Made by a program: the position numbers and the translations under genes. A stretch of 64,000 nucleotides of DNA, taken from assembly GCF_905397285.1 (NCBI RefSeq), contig NZ_CAJPUX010000009.1, positions 22,588 to 86,587 on the forward strand. Reading direction: 5' to 3'. Positions 1-7,594 of the stretch are shown piece after piece. This DNA comes from Cupriavidus plantarum. GTDB lineage: Bacteria; Pseudomonadota; Gammaproteobacteria; Burkholderiales; Burkholderiaceae. Every line of letters begins with the position of its first letter. The first letter of the stretch is position 1. Below the pieces are notes generated by a model. It made no database searches. It was given only the letters and a program-made list of their open reading frames with translations, and was not told the origin of the DNA.

Positions 1-685
1 CGCGCGCAAGGCCGAGGAAATCGGCCTGCCGGGCAACCAGATCATCCTGTCGTGCAAGGTCTCGCAGGTGCAGGAGCTGATCGCGGTGTACCGCGAACTC
101 GCGCGCCGCTGCGAGTACGCGCTGCATCTGGGCCTGACCGAAGCGGGCATGGGCAGCAAGGGCATCGTGGCCTCGACGGCCGCGCTGTCGGTGCTGCTGC
201 AGGAGGGCATCGGCGACACGATCCGTATCTCGCTGACGCCGGAACCCGGCGCGCCGCGCGAGAAGGAAGTCTACGTGGGGCAGGAAATCCTGCAGACCAT
301 GGGCCTCCGTAATTTCACGCCGATGGTGATCGCATGCCCCGGCTGCGGCCGCACGACGAGCACGACGTTCCAGGAACTGGCGGCGAGCATCCAGTCGTAT
401 CTGCGCGAGCAGATGCCCGTGTGGAAGACCGAGTTCCCCGGCGTGGAAGAGATGGACGTGGCCGTGATGGGCTGCATCGTCAACGGTCCCGGCGAGAGCA
501 AGCATGCCAATATCGGTATCTCGCTGCCGGGCTCGGGCGAGTCGCCGGCGGCGCCGGTGTTCGTGGACGGCGTCAAGGTGAAGACGCTGCGCGGCGAGCG
601 CATCGCCGAGGAATTCCAGGCGATCGTGGATGAATACGTGCGCACGCATTACGGCCCGAACGCCGTGCGTGCCGCCATTGCATAA
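1..685 (+). CDS. ispG: 4-hydroxy-3-methylbut-2-enyl diphosphate synthase (IspG), C-terminal part
   Basis: Penultimate enzyme of the MEP isoprenoid pathway, a cytosolic [4Fe-4S] enzyme that converts MEcPP to HMBPP. The gene enters from the left edge (first full codon at base 2), so only about the last 227 residues are visible. The cluster-binding cysteines are present in the motifs ACPGCGR (around bases 331-350) and GCIVNGPGE (around 472-495), which are diagnostic of IspG. The stop at 683-685 lies 7 bases before the hisS start. The order ispG-hisS-yfgM-bamB-der is the same as in E. coli, which supports the call. Confidence 0.95.
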   Translation, partial: ARKAEEIGLPGNQIILSCKVSQVQELIAVYRELARRCEYALHLGLTEAGMGSKGIVASTAALSVLLQEGIGDTIRISLTPEPGAPREKEVYVGQEILQTMGLRNFTPMVIACPGCGRTTSTTFQELAASIQSYLREQMPVWKTEFPGVEEMDVAVMGCIVNGPGESKHANIGISLPGSGESPAAPVFVDGVKVKTLRGERIAEEFQAIVDEYVRTHYGPNAVRAAIA

Positions 686-692
686 AGAAGAA

Positions 693-2078
693 ATGACCGA
701 GAAGTCCGAGAAGGTAGAGAAGACCGAGAAGGCCGAGAAGGTGCGGGCGCTGCAGGGCGTCAAGGGCATGAACGACATGTTGCCCGCCGACGCGCCGCTC
801 TGGGAGCTGTTCGAGAATACCGCGCGCTCGATGCTGCGCGCGTATGGCTACGAGCAGATCCGCACGCCGATCGTCGAGCACACGCAGCTGTTCGTGCGCG
901 GCATCGGCGAGGTCACGGACATCGTCGAGAAGGAAATGTATTCGTTCACCGATTCGCTGAACGGTGAGCAACTGACGCTGCGTCCGGAAGGCACGGCGGC
1001 GGCGGTGCGCGCGACCATCGAACACAACCTGCTGTACGACGGCCCCAAGCGCCTGTGGTACACGGGCCCGATGTTCCGCCACGAGCGTCCGCAGCGCGGC
1101 CGTTATCGGCAGTTCCATCAGCTGGGCGCGGAAGCGCTCGGCTTTGCCGGTCCGGACGTCGACGCCGAGATCATCCTGATGTGCCAGCGCCTGTGGGACG
1201 ACCTCGGGCTGACGAATGTGCGCCTCGAGCTCAATTCGCTCGGTCAGGCGCACGAGCGTGCCGCGCATCGTCAGGAACTGATCAAGTATCTGGAAGGCTT
1301 TCAGGACATCCTCGACGAGGATGGCAAGCGCCGCCTGTACACGAACCCGCTGCGCGTGCTCGACACGAAGAATCCCGCGCTGCAGGAGATGGCATCCAAC
1401 GCGCCGAAGCTCATCGACTTCCTCGGTGAAGAGTCGCTGGCGCACTTCGACGGCGTGCAGCGCCTGCTGAAGGCGAACAACATTCCGTTCAAGATCAATC
1501 CGCGTCTCGTGCGGGGTCTGGATTATTACAATCTGACCGTGTTCGAATGGGTGACGGATAAGCTGGGCGCGCAGGGCACGATCGCCGGCGGCGGCCGCTA
1601 CGATCCGCTGATCGCGCAGATGGGCGGCAAGTCCGCGCCCGCGTGCGGCTGGGCCATGGGCATCGAGCGGATCATCGAACTGATGCGCGAGGAGAAGCTC
1701 GTGCCGGACGTCGAGGGCTGCGACGTGTACGTCGTGCACTCGGGCACGGCGGCAGCCGAGCAGGCGATGATTGCGGCGGAGCGCCTGCGCGATGCGGGCC
1801 TCAATGTGGTGCTGCATGCCACGCCCGACGGCAAGAGCGGCAGCTTCAAGTCGCAGATGAAGCGCGCGGACGGCAGTGGCGCATCGTTCGCGGTGATCAT
1901 TGGCGACGACGAAGTCGCCAATGGCGTGGTGCAGGTGAAGGAACTGCGCGGCGCGGGTGCGGAGGGCACCGGCGGCGCGCAGGAATCCGTGCCGGCAGAG
2001 GGTCTCGTGGAATTCGTGATCGATCGGATGGTCAATGCCATCGAGAGCGATGACGAAGATGAAGACGACGAACAGTAA
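693..2078 (+). CDS. hisS: histidine--tRNA ligase
   Basis: Class II aminoacyl-tRNA synthetase that charges tRNA-His in the cytosol. The 461-residue product has class II motif 2 (FRHERPQRGRYRQFHQ, around residue 127), the histidine-binding GLDYYN segment, motif 3 (GWAMGIERI), and a C-terminal anticodon-binding domain. I chose ATG 693 because AAAGAAGAA lies just upstream. The frame is open further 5' but that part overlaps ispG. The N-terminus has an unusual Glu-Lys repeat (SEKVEKTEKAEK) before the conserved RALQGVKGMNDMLP start of the catalytic domain, and the C-terminus ends in an acidic tail (ESDDEDEDDEQ). A paralogue, hisZ, lies about 8 kb downstream. Confidence 0.97.
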   Translation: MTEKSEKVEKTEKAEKVRALQGVKGMNDMLPADAPLWELFENTARSMLRAYGYEQIRTPIVEHTQLFVRGIGEVTDIVEKEMYSFTDSLNGEQLTLRPEGTAAAVRATIEHNLLYDGPKRLWYTGPMFRHERPQRGRYRQFHQLGAEALGFAGPDVDAEIILMCQRLWDDLGLTNVRLELNSLGQAHERAAHRQELIKYLEGFQDILDEDGKRRLYTNPLRVLDTKNPALQEMASNAPKLIDFLGEESLAHFDGVQRLLKANNIPFKINPRLVRGLDYYNLTVFEWVTDKLGAQGTIAGGGRYDPLIAQMGGKSAPACGWAMGIERIIELMREEKLVPDVEGCDVYVVHSGTAAAEQAMIAAERLRDAGLNVVLHATPDGKSGSFKSQMKRADGSGASFAVIIGDDEVANGVVQVKELRGAGAEGTGGAQESVPAEGLVEFVIDRMVNAIESDDEDEDDEQ

Positions 2079-2102
2079 CGACAACGCGGGTGATGCCTCG
2101 AC

Positions 2103-2735
2103 ATGGCTTACGATCTAGAAGAACAGGAACAGCTTGAGAGCCTCAAGGCCTGGTGGAACCAGTACGGCAATATCGTTACGTGGATCCTCATCGCGGGCCT
2201 GCTCGCGTTCGCGGCATGGGGCGGCTGGAACTACTGGCAGCGTTCGCAGGCACGCGATGCGGCGTTGCTGTACGAGCAGGTGACCAAGGCCGCCGAGGCG
2301 CGCGACGCCGATCGCGTGAAGCGCGCCGCCACGGACCTCGAGTCGAAGTTCGGCCGCACCGCCTATGGCCAGATGAGCGCGATGGTCGCGGCGAAGACGC
2401 TGTACGACGCGGGCGATCTGGCGGGCGCGAAGGCGCAGCTGCAATGGGCGATCGATCATGGCGACGGCGACTATGCGCACCTCGCGCGCGTGCGCCTGGC
2501 CGGTGTGCTGCTCGACGAGAAGGCCTACGACCAGGGCCTCGCGCTGCTGAAGACGGACCCGCCGGGTCCGTTCGAGGCGTTGTACGCGGACCGCCGCGGC
2601 GACCTGTTCGCCGCGCAGGACAAGCGTGACGAGGCGCGTACCGCGTATCGCCGCGCGCTGGACAAGCTGGGCGCCGGCGATGCCGGCATGCGCCAGGTCA
2701 TCCAGTTCAAGCTTGACGCGCTGGGCACCGCGTAA
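2103..2735 (+). CDS. YfgM-like membrane-anchored tetratricopeptide-repeat protein
   Basis: A 210-residue protein with a cytoplasmic N-terminus (MAYDLEEQEQLESLKAWW), one transmembrane helix (about residues 24-46, IVTWILIAGLLAFAAWGGW) and a periplasmic TPR-like domain. This is the architecture of the UPF0070/YfgM family. In E. coli YfgM works at the SecYEG translocon with the chaperone PpiD. Its position between hisS and bamB matches E. coli, so a role in envelope protein biogenesis is likely. The periplasmic location is inferred from the single N-terminal helix. Confidence 0.9.
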   Translation: MAYDLEEQEQLESLKAWWNQYGNIVTWILIAGLLAFAAWGGWNYWQRSQARDAALLYEQVTKAAEARDADRVKRAATDLESKFGRTAYGQMSAMVAAKTLYDAGDLAGAKAQLQWAIDHGDGDYAHLARVRLAGVLLDEKAYDQGLALLKTDPPGPFEALYADRRGDLFAAQDKRDEARTAYRRALDKLGAGDAGMRQVIQFKLDALGTA

Positions 2736-2761
2736 CGCGCTGCCAGCAGACTGAATTCATC

Positions 2762-2792
2762 CGGGCCAACCGAGCCGCACGGGCCAACCGAG
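2762..2792 (+). repeat. short direct repeat upstream of bamB
   Basis: CGGGCCAACCGAG occurs twice, at 2762-2774 and 2780-2792, separated by CCGCA. It fills much of the gap between the yfgM-like gene and bamB. No function is assigned; it looks like a small local duplication. Confidence 0.6.
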
Positions 2793-2819
2793 TCAAACAA
2801 GGGAAGGGATCGCATTCTC

Positions 2820-4004
2820 ATGATGTCATTGCAACAAGCCGCCGCGCAACGTTCGACCCGCCGTGTGTCCCGCCATGTCGCGCGTGCGCTGACAGCCGGG
2901 GCCTGCCTGGGCGTCCTGGCCGGCTGCTCGCTGTTCGGCAAGGAGAACAAGCATCCGCCGACCGAGCTGAAGCCAGTGGCCGCGACGCTGTCCGTCAAGC
3001 AGGCGTGGACCGCGGACGTGGGCAAGAGCGGTCCTTACGTGATGTCGCCCGTGGTGTCGGGCAACAACGTCTACGTGTCGTCGCGCAGCGGTAACGTGAT
3101 GGCGATCGATGGCGCATCCGGCCGCACGGTGTGGAAGGCCAGGACCGATGTCGACCTGACCTCGGGTCCCGGCTCGGACGGCAACGTCACCGCCGTGGCG
3201 GGCGAGAAGGGCGTCGTCTACGCGTTCGACGCGAGCGGCAAGCAGGTATGGAAGAAGCAGGTCAACGGCGAGGTCCTGTCCGCGCCGCTGGTCGGCAACG
3301 GCCTCGTGATCGTCCGTACCACGGATACGCGCGTGCTCGGCCTCGATGCGCAGACCGGCGAGCGCCGCTGGATCTACCAGCGTTCGCAGACGCCGCTCAA
3401 CCTGCGCGCCGCCATGGGCATGACCTTTGCCGGCGACGGCGTGGTGATGGGCTTCCCGGGCGGCAAGCTTGGCGTGCTCGCGCCGGGCAACGGCGTGCTG
3501 CGCTGGGAATCGGCGGTGTCGTATCCGAAGGGCGTGTCCGAAATCGAACGCCTGAACGACGTGACGGGCCAGCCGGCCGTCAATGGCCGTCAGGTGTGCG
3601 CCACCACGTTCCAGGGGCGGATTGCCTGCCTCGAACTGGCGAATGGCCAGCCGCAGTGGGGCAAGGATTTCTCGTCGCCAACCGGGCTGGCCCAGGATGA
3701 CACGACGCTGTTCGCCAGCGACGAGTCGTCCACGGTGTACGCCTTCGACCGCCAGAACGGCAACGAGCGCTGGAAGAACGACCAGCTGCGCTATCGCACG
3801 CTGGGCGCGCCGACCGCGCTGGGCCGCTCCGTCGTCGTGGGCGACTACGACGGTTATGTTCACTTCCTCTCACGCGAGGATGGCCAGATCGTGGCCCGCA
3901 TGAAGACCGATGGCAGCGCGATCAGCGCCGCGCCGGTGGTGGCCGGGCAGACGCTGGTGGTACAGACGCGCGACGGCGACGTCTACGGCTTCGTCCCGAA
4001 CTGA
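2820..4004 (+). CDS. bamB: outer membrane protein assembly factor BamB
   Basis: Lipoprotein subunit of the BAM complex, which inserts beta-barrel proteins into the outer membrane. The 394-residue product begins with a basic signal sequence and a lipobox (LGVLAGC, lipidated Cys about residue 36), followed by repeated PQQ-type beta-propeller blades (for example VMAIDGASGRTVWKA and VLGLDAQTGERRWIY). ATG 2820 is followed directly by ATG 2823, and GGGAAGGG at 2801-2808 is a plausible ribosome-binding site for either. It lies between the yfgM-like gene and der, the conserved order. Confidence 0.95.
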   Translation: MMSLQQAAAQRSTRRVSRHVARALTAGACLGVLAGCSLFGKENKHPPTELKPVAATLSVKQAWTADVGKSGPYVMSPVVSGNNVYVSSRSGNVMAIDGASGRTVWKARTDVDLTSGPGSDGNVTAVAGEKGVVYAFDASGKQVWKKQVNGEVLSAPLVGNGLVIVRTTDTRVLGLDAQTGERRWIYQRSQTPLNLRAAMGMTFAGDGVVMGFPGGKLGVLAPGNGVLRWESAVSYPKGVSEIERLNDVTGQPAVNGRQVCATTFQGRIACLELANGQPQWGKDFSSPTGLAQDDTTLFASDESSTVYAFDRQNGNERWKNDQLRYRTLGAPTALGRSVVVGDYDGYVHFLSREDGQIVARMKTDGSAISAAPVVAGQTLVVQTRDGDVYGFVPN

Positions 4005-4064
4005 CATCGAAGCCAACGCCGTAGCCGGGGCCATCCCCGGTCGCGGCCATGGGATCTCGCCCAT

Positions 4065-4095
4065 GCCCGTCCATGCTCCTGTCGCATGGACGGGC
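4065..4095 (+). terminator. stem-loop downstream of bamB
   Basis: A perfect 11-bp inverted repeat (GCCCGTCCATG at 4065-4075, CATGGACGGGC at 4085-4095) with a 9-base loop, about 60 bases after the bamB stop. There is no clear T tract (TCATTTCC follows), so it may be a weak terminator or an mRNA 3'-end-protecting hairpin. Confidence 0.5.
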
Positions 4096-4285
4096 TCATT
4101 TCCGGTAGCATGATTCCGGTCGTGCCCGCCTTTGCGGTTTGGACCGTGGCGCCCCGCATCGTCTGACCGGGTGCGCCCGACAGGAAACCTGCCTGCCATG
4201 CCCAATATCGGCGCATGGCGGGATGTCGGATCAACATGACTCCGGAGTCGGGACGGCGTGTGCCGGCCCATTTTCCGTTTATTGC

Positions 4286-5629
4286 ATGAAACCAGTGATC
4301 GCACTCGTCGGCCGCCCGAATGTGGGCAAGTCGACGCTATTCAATCGGATGACGCGCTCGCGCGACGCGCTCGTCGCCGACCTGCCGGGCCTGACACGGG
4401 ACCGCCATTACGGCGAGGGCCGCGTCGGCGACCGTCCGTTCATCGTCATCGACACCGGCGGCTTCGAGCCCGTGGCCAAGGAAGGCATCGTGGCCGAGAT
4501 GGCCAAGCAGACGCGGCAGGCCGTGGTCGAGGCGGACGTCGTGATCTTCCTCGTGGACGGCCGGCTCGGCCTCGCGCCGCAGGATCGCGTCATCGCCGAC
4601 TACCTGCGCAAGACGGGCCGCCGCATCATGCTGGCCGTGAACAAGGCCGAAGGCATGAAGTACACGTCCGTCGCGGCGGACTTCTACGAGCTCGGCATGG
4701 GCGACCCGTACGCGATCTCGTCGACACACGGCGATGGCGTGCGCGAGCTCGTCGACGAGGCGCTCGACATCGCGGTACAGGAGCGCCCGGAGCTCGCCGA
4801 GCCCGATGACGCCAGCCAGCGCGGCGTGAAGATCGCCATCGTGGGGCGGCCGAACGTGGGCAAGTCCACGCTCGTGAATACGCTGATCGGCGAAGAGCGC
4901 GTGATTGCGTTCGACATGCCAGGCACCACGCGCGATGCCATCTACGTGGAATTCGAGCGCGGCGGCAAGCCCTACACGCTGATCGACACCGCGGGCCTGC
5001 GCAAGCGCGGCAAGGTGTTCGAGGCGATCGAGAAGTTCTCGGTGGTCAAGACGCTGCAGTCGATCGCCGATGCCAACGTGGTGGTGCTGCTGCTCGACGC
5101 GCAGCAGGACATCTCCGAGCAGGACGCGCATATCGCCGGCTTCATCGTCGAGTCCGGCCGCGCGCTGGTCGTGGGCGTGAACAAGTGGGACGGCCTGGAC
5201 GGGCATGCGCGTGACCGCATCAAGCACGATCTGGAGCGGAAGCTGCAATTCCTGAGCTTCGCCAATTTTCATTTCGTGTCGGCAAAGGAGCGGACGGGGA
5301 TCGGCGCGCTGCTGCGTTCGGTCGATGATGCTTATGCGGCGGCGATGGTCAAGCTGCCGACGCCGCAACTGACGCGCGTGCTGGAGGAGGCGGTGGAGTT
5401 CCAGCAGCCGAAGCGTGTGGGCACTTCACGGCCGAAACTCCGTTACGCGCACCAGGGCGGGTCCAACCCGCCGATCATCGTGGTGCACGGCAATGCGCTG
5501 TCGGGCGTTGCCGAAACCTATCGCCGTTACCTTGAAAACCGGTTCCGCGCCGCATTCAAGCTCAAAGGCACCCCGCTTCGAATCGAATTCCGCACGAACA
5601 AAAACCCGTACGTCGACTCGAAGGAATGA
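4286..5629 (+). CDS. der: ribosome biogenesis GTPase Der (EngA)
   Basis: Essential double-domain GTPase needed for 50S subunit maturation. The product is 447 residues, the usual length. Two tandem G domains are visible, each with a GRPNVGKST P-loop (about residues 9-17 and 188-196), their DxxG (DTGG, DTAG) and NKxD-like (NKAE, NKWD) motifs, and a C-terminal KH-like domain. ATG 4286 puts the first P-loop at residue 9 as in homologues. The frame is open upstream to 4139, but that stretch is intergenic and contains the bamB hairpin neighbourhood. Confidence 0.96.
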   Translation: MKPVIALVGRPNVGKSTLFNRMTRSRDALVADLPGLTRDRHYGEGRVGDRPFIVIDTGGFEPVAKEGIVAEMAKQTRQAVVEADVVIFLVDGRLGLAPQDRVIADYLRKTGRRIMLAVNKAEGMKYTSVAADFYELGMGDPYAISSTHGDGVRELVDEALDIAVQERPELAEPDDASQRGVKIAIVGRPNVGKSTLVNTLIGEERVIAFDMPGTTRDAIYVEFERGGKPYTLIDTAGLRKRGKVFEAIEKFSVVKTLQSIADANVVVLLLDAQQDISEQDAHIAGFIVESGRALVVGVNKWDGLDGHARDRIKHDLERKLQFLSFANFHFVSAKERTGIGALLRSVDDAYAAAMVKLPTPQLTRVLEEAVEFQQPKRVGTSRPKLRYAHQGGSNPPIIVVHGNALSGVAETYRRYLENRFRAAFKLKGTPLRIEFRTNKNPYVDSKE

Positions 5630-5715
5630 GCCTCGATGGTGCCTGGGGCTCGGCTTTCTCTGCGTGGGCAAGATTCGTTTGCGTTCGTTTGGAACTGCGG
5701 CTAAATTCACGGATA

Positions 5716-5735
5716 GCAGGGGGTTCGCCCCCTGC
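5716..5735 (+). terminator. GC-rich hairpin between der and hfq
   Basis: GCAGGGGG (5716-5723), loop TTCG, CCCCCTGC (5728-5735): a perfect 8-bp stem closed by a TTCG tetraloop, 86 bases after the der stop. GTGTGTTG follows, so there is no real T tract. It could end der transcripts or stabilise them. A weaker GGGG/CCCC hairpin (5817-5832) lies closer to hfq. Confidence 0.45.
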
Positions 5736-5869
5736 GTGTGTTGAGGCCAAGCTGGTACCGTTTTCATCTTTGCTTTGATCTTTTTTTGGCGCGATCTTGT
5801 GCCGATGACTTGAACCGGGGGCTTCCGTCCCCATGATCCATCACTAAATCTATAAATTTGGAGTGTGCC

Positions 5870-6109
5870 ATGAGCAACAAAGGGCAATTGCTACAAGACC
5901 CGTTCCTGAACGCGCTGCGCAAAGAGCACGTGCCGGTTTCCATCTACCTCGTCAATGGCATCAAGCTGCAAGGCAATATCGAGTCGTTTGACCAGTACGT
6001 CGTCCTGCTGCGCAATACGGTGACGCAGATGGTGTACAAGCATGCGATCTCCACCGTGGTTCCGGCCCGTGCGGTCAATTTCCGCGTGGATGACGCTTCC
6101 GAGGGTTAA
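5870..6109 (+). CDS. hfq: RNA-binding protein Hfq
   Basis: Sm-like hexameric RNA chaperone that pairs small RNAs with mRNAs. The 79-residue product carries the Sm1 motif (LNALRKEHVPVSIYLVNGIKL) and Sm2 (YKHAISTVVPAR), and ends soon after the Sm fold with an acidic tail (VDDASEG). ATG 5870 gives the canonical MSNKGQLLQDPFLN start; a TTG four codons earlier is in frame but not needed. The hfq-hflX-hflK-hflC order downstream is conserved in proteobacteria. Confidence 0.98.
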   Translation: MSNKGQLLQDPFLNALRKEHVPVSIYLVNGIKLQGNIESFDQYVVLLRNTVTQMVYKHAISTVVPARAVNFRVDDASEG

Positions 6110-6165
6110 TCCCGACGATTCTGTCCGTTGCGGCCGCATTCCGGTGCGGTCGCATGGCCTTGGCC

Positions 6166-6237
6166 GAAAGCCCGAGCCTTGTCGCAAGCTCGAGCCAGGT
6201 GGCAAGCCCGAGCCAGGTCGCACGCTCGACTGTGCCC
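6166..6237 (+). repeat. 18-bp tandem repeat array between hfq and hflX
   Basis: Three clear copies of an 18-bp unit run back to back: 6166-6183 (GAAAGCCCGAGCCTTGTC), 6184-6201 (GCAAGCTCGAGCCAGGTG) and 6202-6219 (GCAAGCCCGAGCCAGGTC). A fourth, degenerate unit follows at 6220-6237. The array lies in the hfq-hflX gap. If hflX began at the far-upstream TTG 6128, the array would be translated as an Arg/Ala-rich stretch. Confidence 0.75.
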
Positions 6238-6322
6238 GAAAGCTTCTGTTCCGCGCTGTCTATCTCCGACTGTCGCCTCCCCGGCGGTCATCTCTCCTCT
6301 AGACGCCTCGCGTCCATCCCGT

Positions 6323-7534
6323 TTGCAACCCAAAGCTACCTCCAATACCGAGCCGTCGCGCGCCATCCTGGTCGGCGTGGATTTCGGCAAGCATGATTTC
6401 CAGGAAAGTCTCTCCGAACTCGCGCTGCTGGTGACGACCGCCGGCTCCGTGCCCGTTCACACGCTCACGGGCAAGCGTCCGCGCCCCGATCCGTCGCTGT
6501 TCATCGGATCCGGCAAGGCGGAAGAACTGCGCGAGGCCGCGGACGCGCTGGACGCGGACGTGATCGTGTTCAACCACGCGCTGAGCCCCGCGCAGCAGCG
6601 GAACCTCGAGCGTTTCCTGAACCGGCACGTGATCGACCGCACGGGCCTGATCCTCGATATCTTCGCGCAGCGCGCGCAGAGCCATGTGGGCAAGGTGCAG
6701 GTGGAACTCGCGCAGGTCCAGTACCAGGCCTCGCGCCTGGTCCGCGCGTGGAGCCACCTGGAACGGCAGAAGGGCGGTATCGGGATGCGCGGCGGCCCGG
6801 GCGAGCGGCAGCTCGAACTCGACCGCCGGATGCTCGACGACCGCGCCAAGCGGCTCAAGACGGATCTCGCGCGGCTGCGCCGTCAGCACAGTACGCAACG
6901 CCGCGCCCGCGCCCGCAACGAGACGCTGAGCATTTCGCTGGTCGGCTATACGAACGCGGGCAAGTCCACGCTGTTCAACGCGCTGACCAAGGCGCGCGCC
7001 TATGCGGCCGACCAGTTGTTCGCGACGCTCGATACGACGTCGCGCCGGCTGTTCCTCGAAGGGCTGGGTAATGTGGTGCTGTCCGATACCGTCGGATTCA
7101 TTCGCGATTTGCCGACACAGCTCGTGGAAGCGTTTCGCGCCACGCTCGACGAAACCGTGCACGCCGATCTGCTGCTCCATGTCGTCGATGCATCGAGCGG
7201 CGTGCGGCACGAGCAGATCGAGCAGGTGAACCGCGTGCTCGCGGAAATCGACGCATCGGACATCCCGCAGATCATCGTCATGAACAAGATCGACGCGGCC
7301 CCTGAACTGCTCGAGGCCGGCCCGCGCATCGAACGGGACGAGGAGGGCGTGCCCACGCGCGTGTTCCTGTCCGCGCGGGAAGGCATGGGCCTCGACGGCC
7401 TGCGGGAAGCCGTGGTCGAGGTGGCCCAGTGGCTCGCTTCGCGCCCGCCGATGCCGCCGGAATACGACCCGCGACTCGACGAACTTTCCGGCGACATCCC
7501 TGTCGACGGCGAAGATCATGGCGATATTGCGTAA
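6323..7534 (+). CDS. hflX: GTPase HflX
   Basis: Ribosome-associated GTPase that splits stalled 70S ribosomes. It has an N-terminal HflX domain (starting near AILVGVDFG), a helical linker (GGPGERQLELDRR), and a G domain with the P-loop GYTNAGKST (about residue 208), DTVGF and NKID motifs. The start is uncertain. The frame is open to TTG 6128, but the conserved part begins near 6360, and no ATG is available in the first 85 codons. I chose TTG 6323 (403 residues), which has no obvious ribosome-binding site. The alternative start would add 65 Arg/Ala/Pro-rich residues encoded partly by the repeat array. It probably belongs to an hfq-hflX-hflKC transcription group. Confidence 0.9.
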   Translation: MQPKATSNTEPSRAILVGVDFGKHDFQESLSELALLVTTAGSVPVHTLTGKRPRPDPSLFIGSGKAEELREAADALDADVIVFNHALSPAQQRNLERFLNRHVIDRTGLILDIFAQRAQSHVGKVQVELAQVQYQASRLVRAWSHLERQKGGIGMRGGPGERQLELDRRMLDDRAKRLKTDLARLRRQHSTQRRARARNETLSISLVGYTNAGKSTLFNALTKARAYAADQLFATLDTTSRRLFLEGLGNVVLSDTVGFIRDLPTQLVEAFRATLDETVHADLLLHVVDASSGVRHEQIEQVNRVLAEIDASDIPQIIVMNKIDAAPELLEAGPRIERDEEGVPTRVFLSAREGMGLDGLREAVVEVAQWLASRPPMPPEYDPRLDELSGDIPVDGEDHGDIA

Positions 7535-7550
7535 ATGTGATCAAGATGGC

Positions 7551-7559
7551 TGCTAGAAT
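7551..7559 (+). promoter_or_regulatory. candidate extended -10 element upstream of hflK
   Basis: TGCTAGAAT at 7551-7559 fits an extended -10 (TGn plus TAGAAT), 36 bases before the hflK ATG. No good -35 is seen (TTGCGT at 7527-7532 would give a 21-base spacer), which is tolerated in extended -10 promoters. TAGAAT recurs upstream of several genes in this window. Confidence 0.35.
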
Positions 7560-7594
7560 CCCCCTGTTCACAACTTCCCGGACCCGTGCACTTC

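Noticed and set aside
573..2084. 503-codon open frame on the minus strand opposite hisS
   Set aside because: Exact antisense of a well-supported gene; the translation is His/Arg/Leu-rich, as expected from reading GC-rich codons backwards, with no family features.
2060..2102. Terminator between hisS and the yfgM-like gene
   Set aside because: Only 24 bases separate the genes and there is no stem with a T run; they are probably co-transcribed.
6154..6396. 80-codon plus-strand frame over the 18-bp repeats, encoding Ser/Val-rich repeats
   Set aside because: Starts at an ATG but has no good ribosome-binding site and overlaps the conserved start of hflX; more likely non-coding leader.
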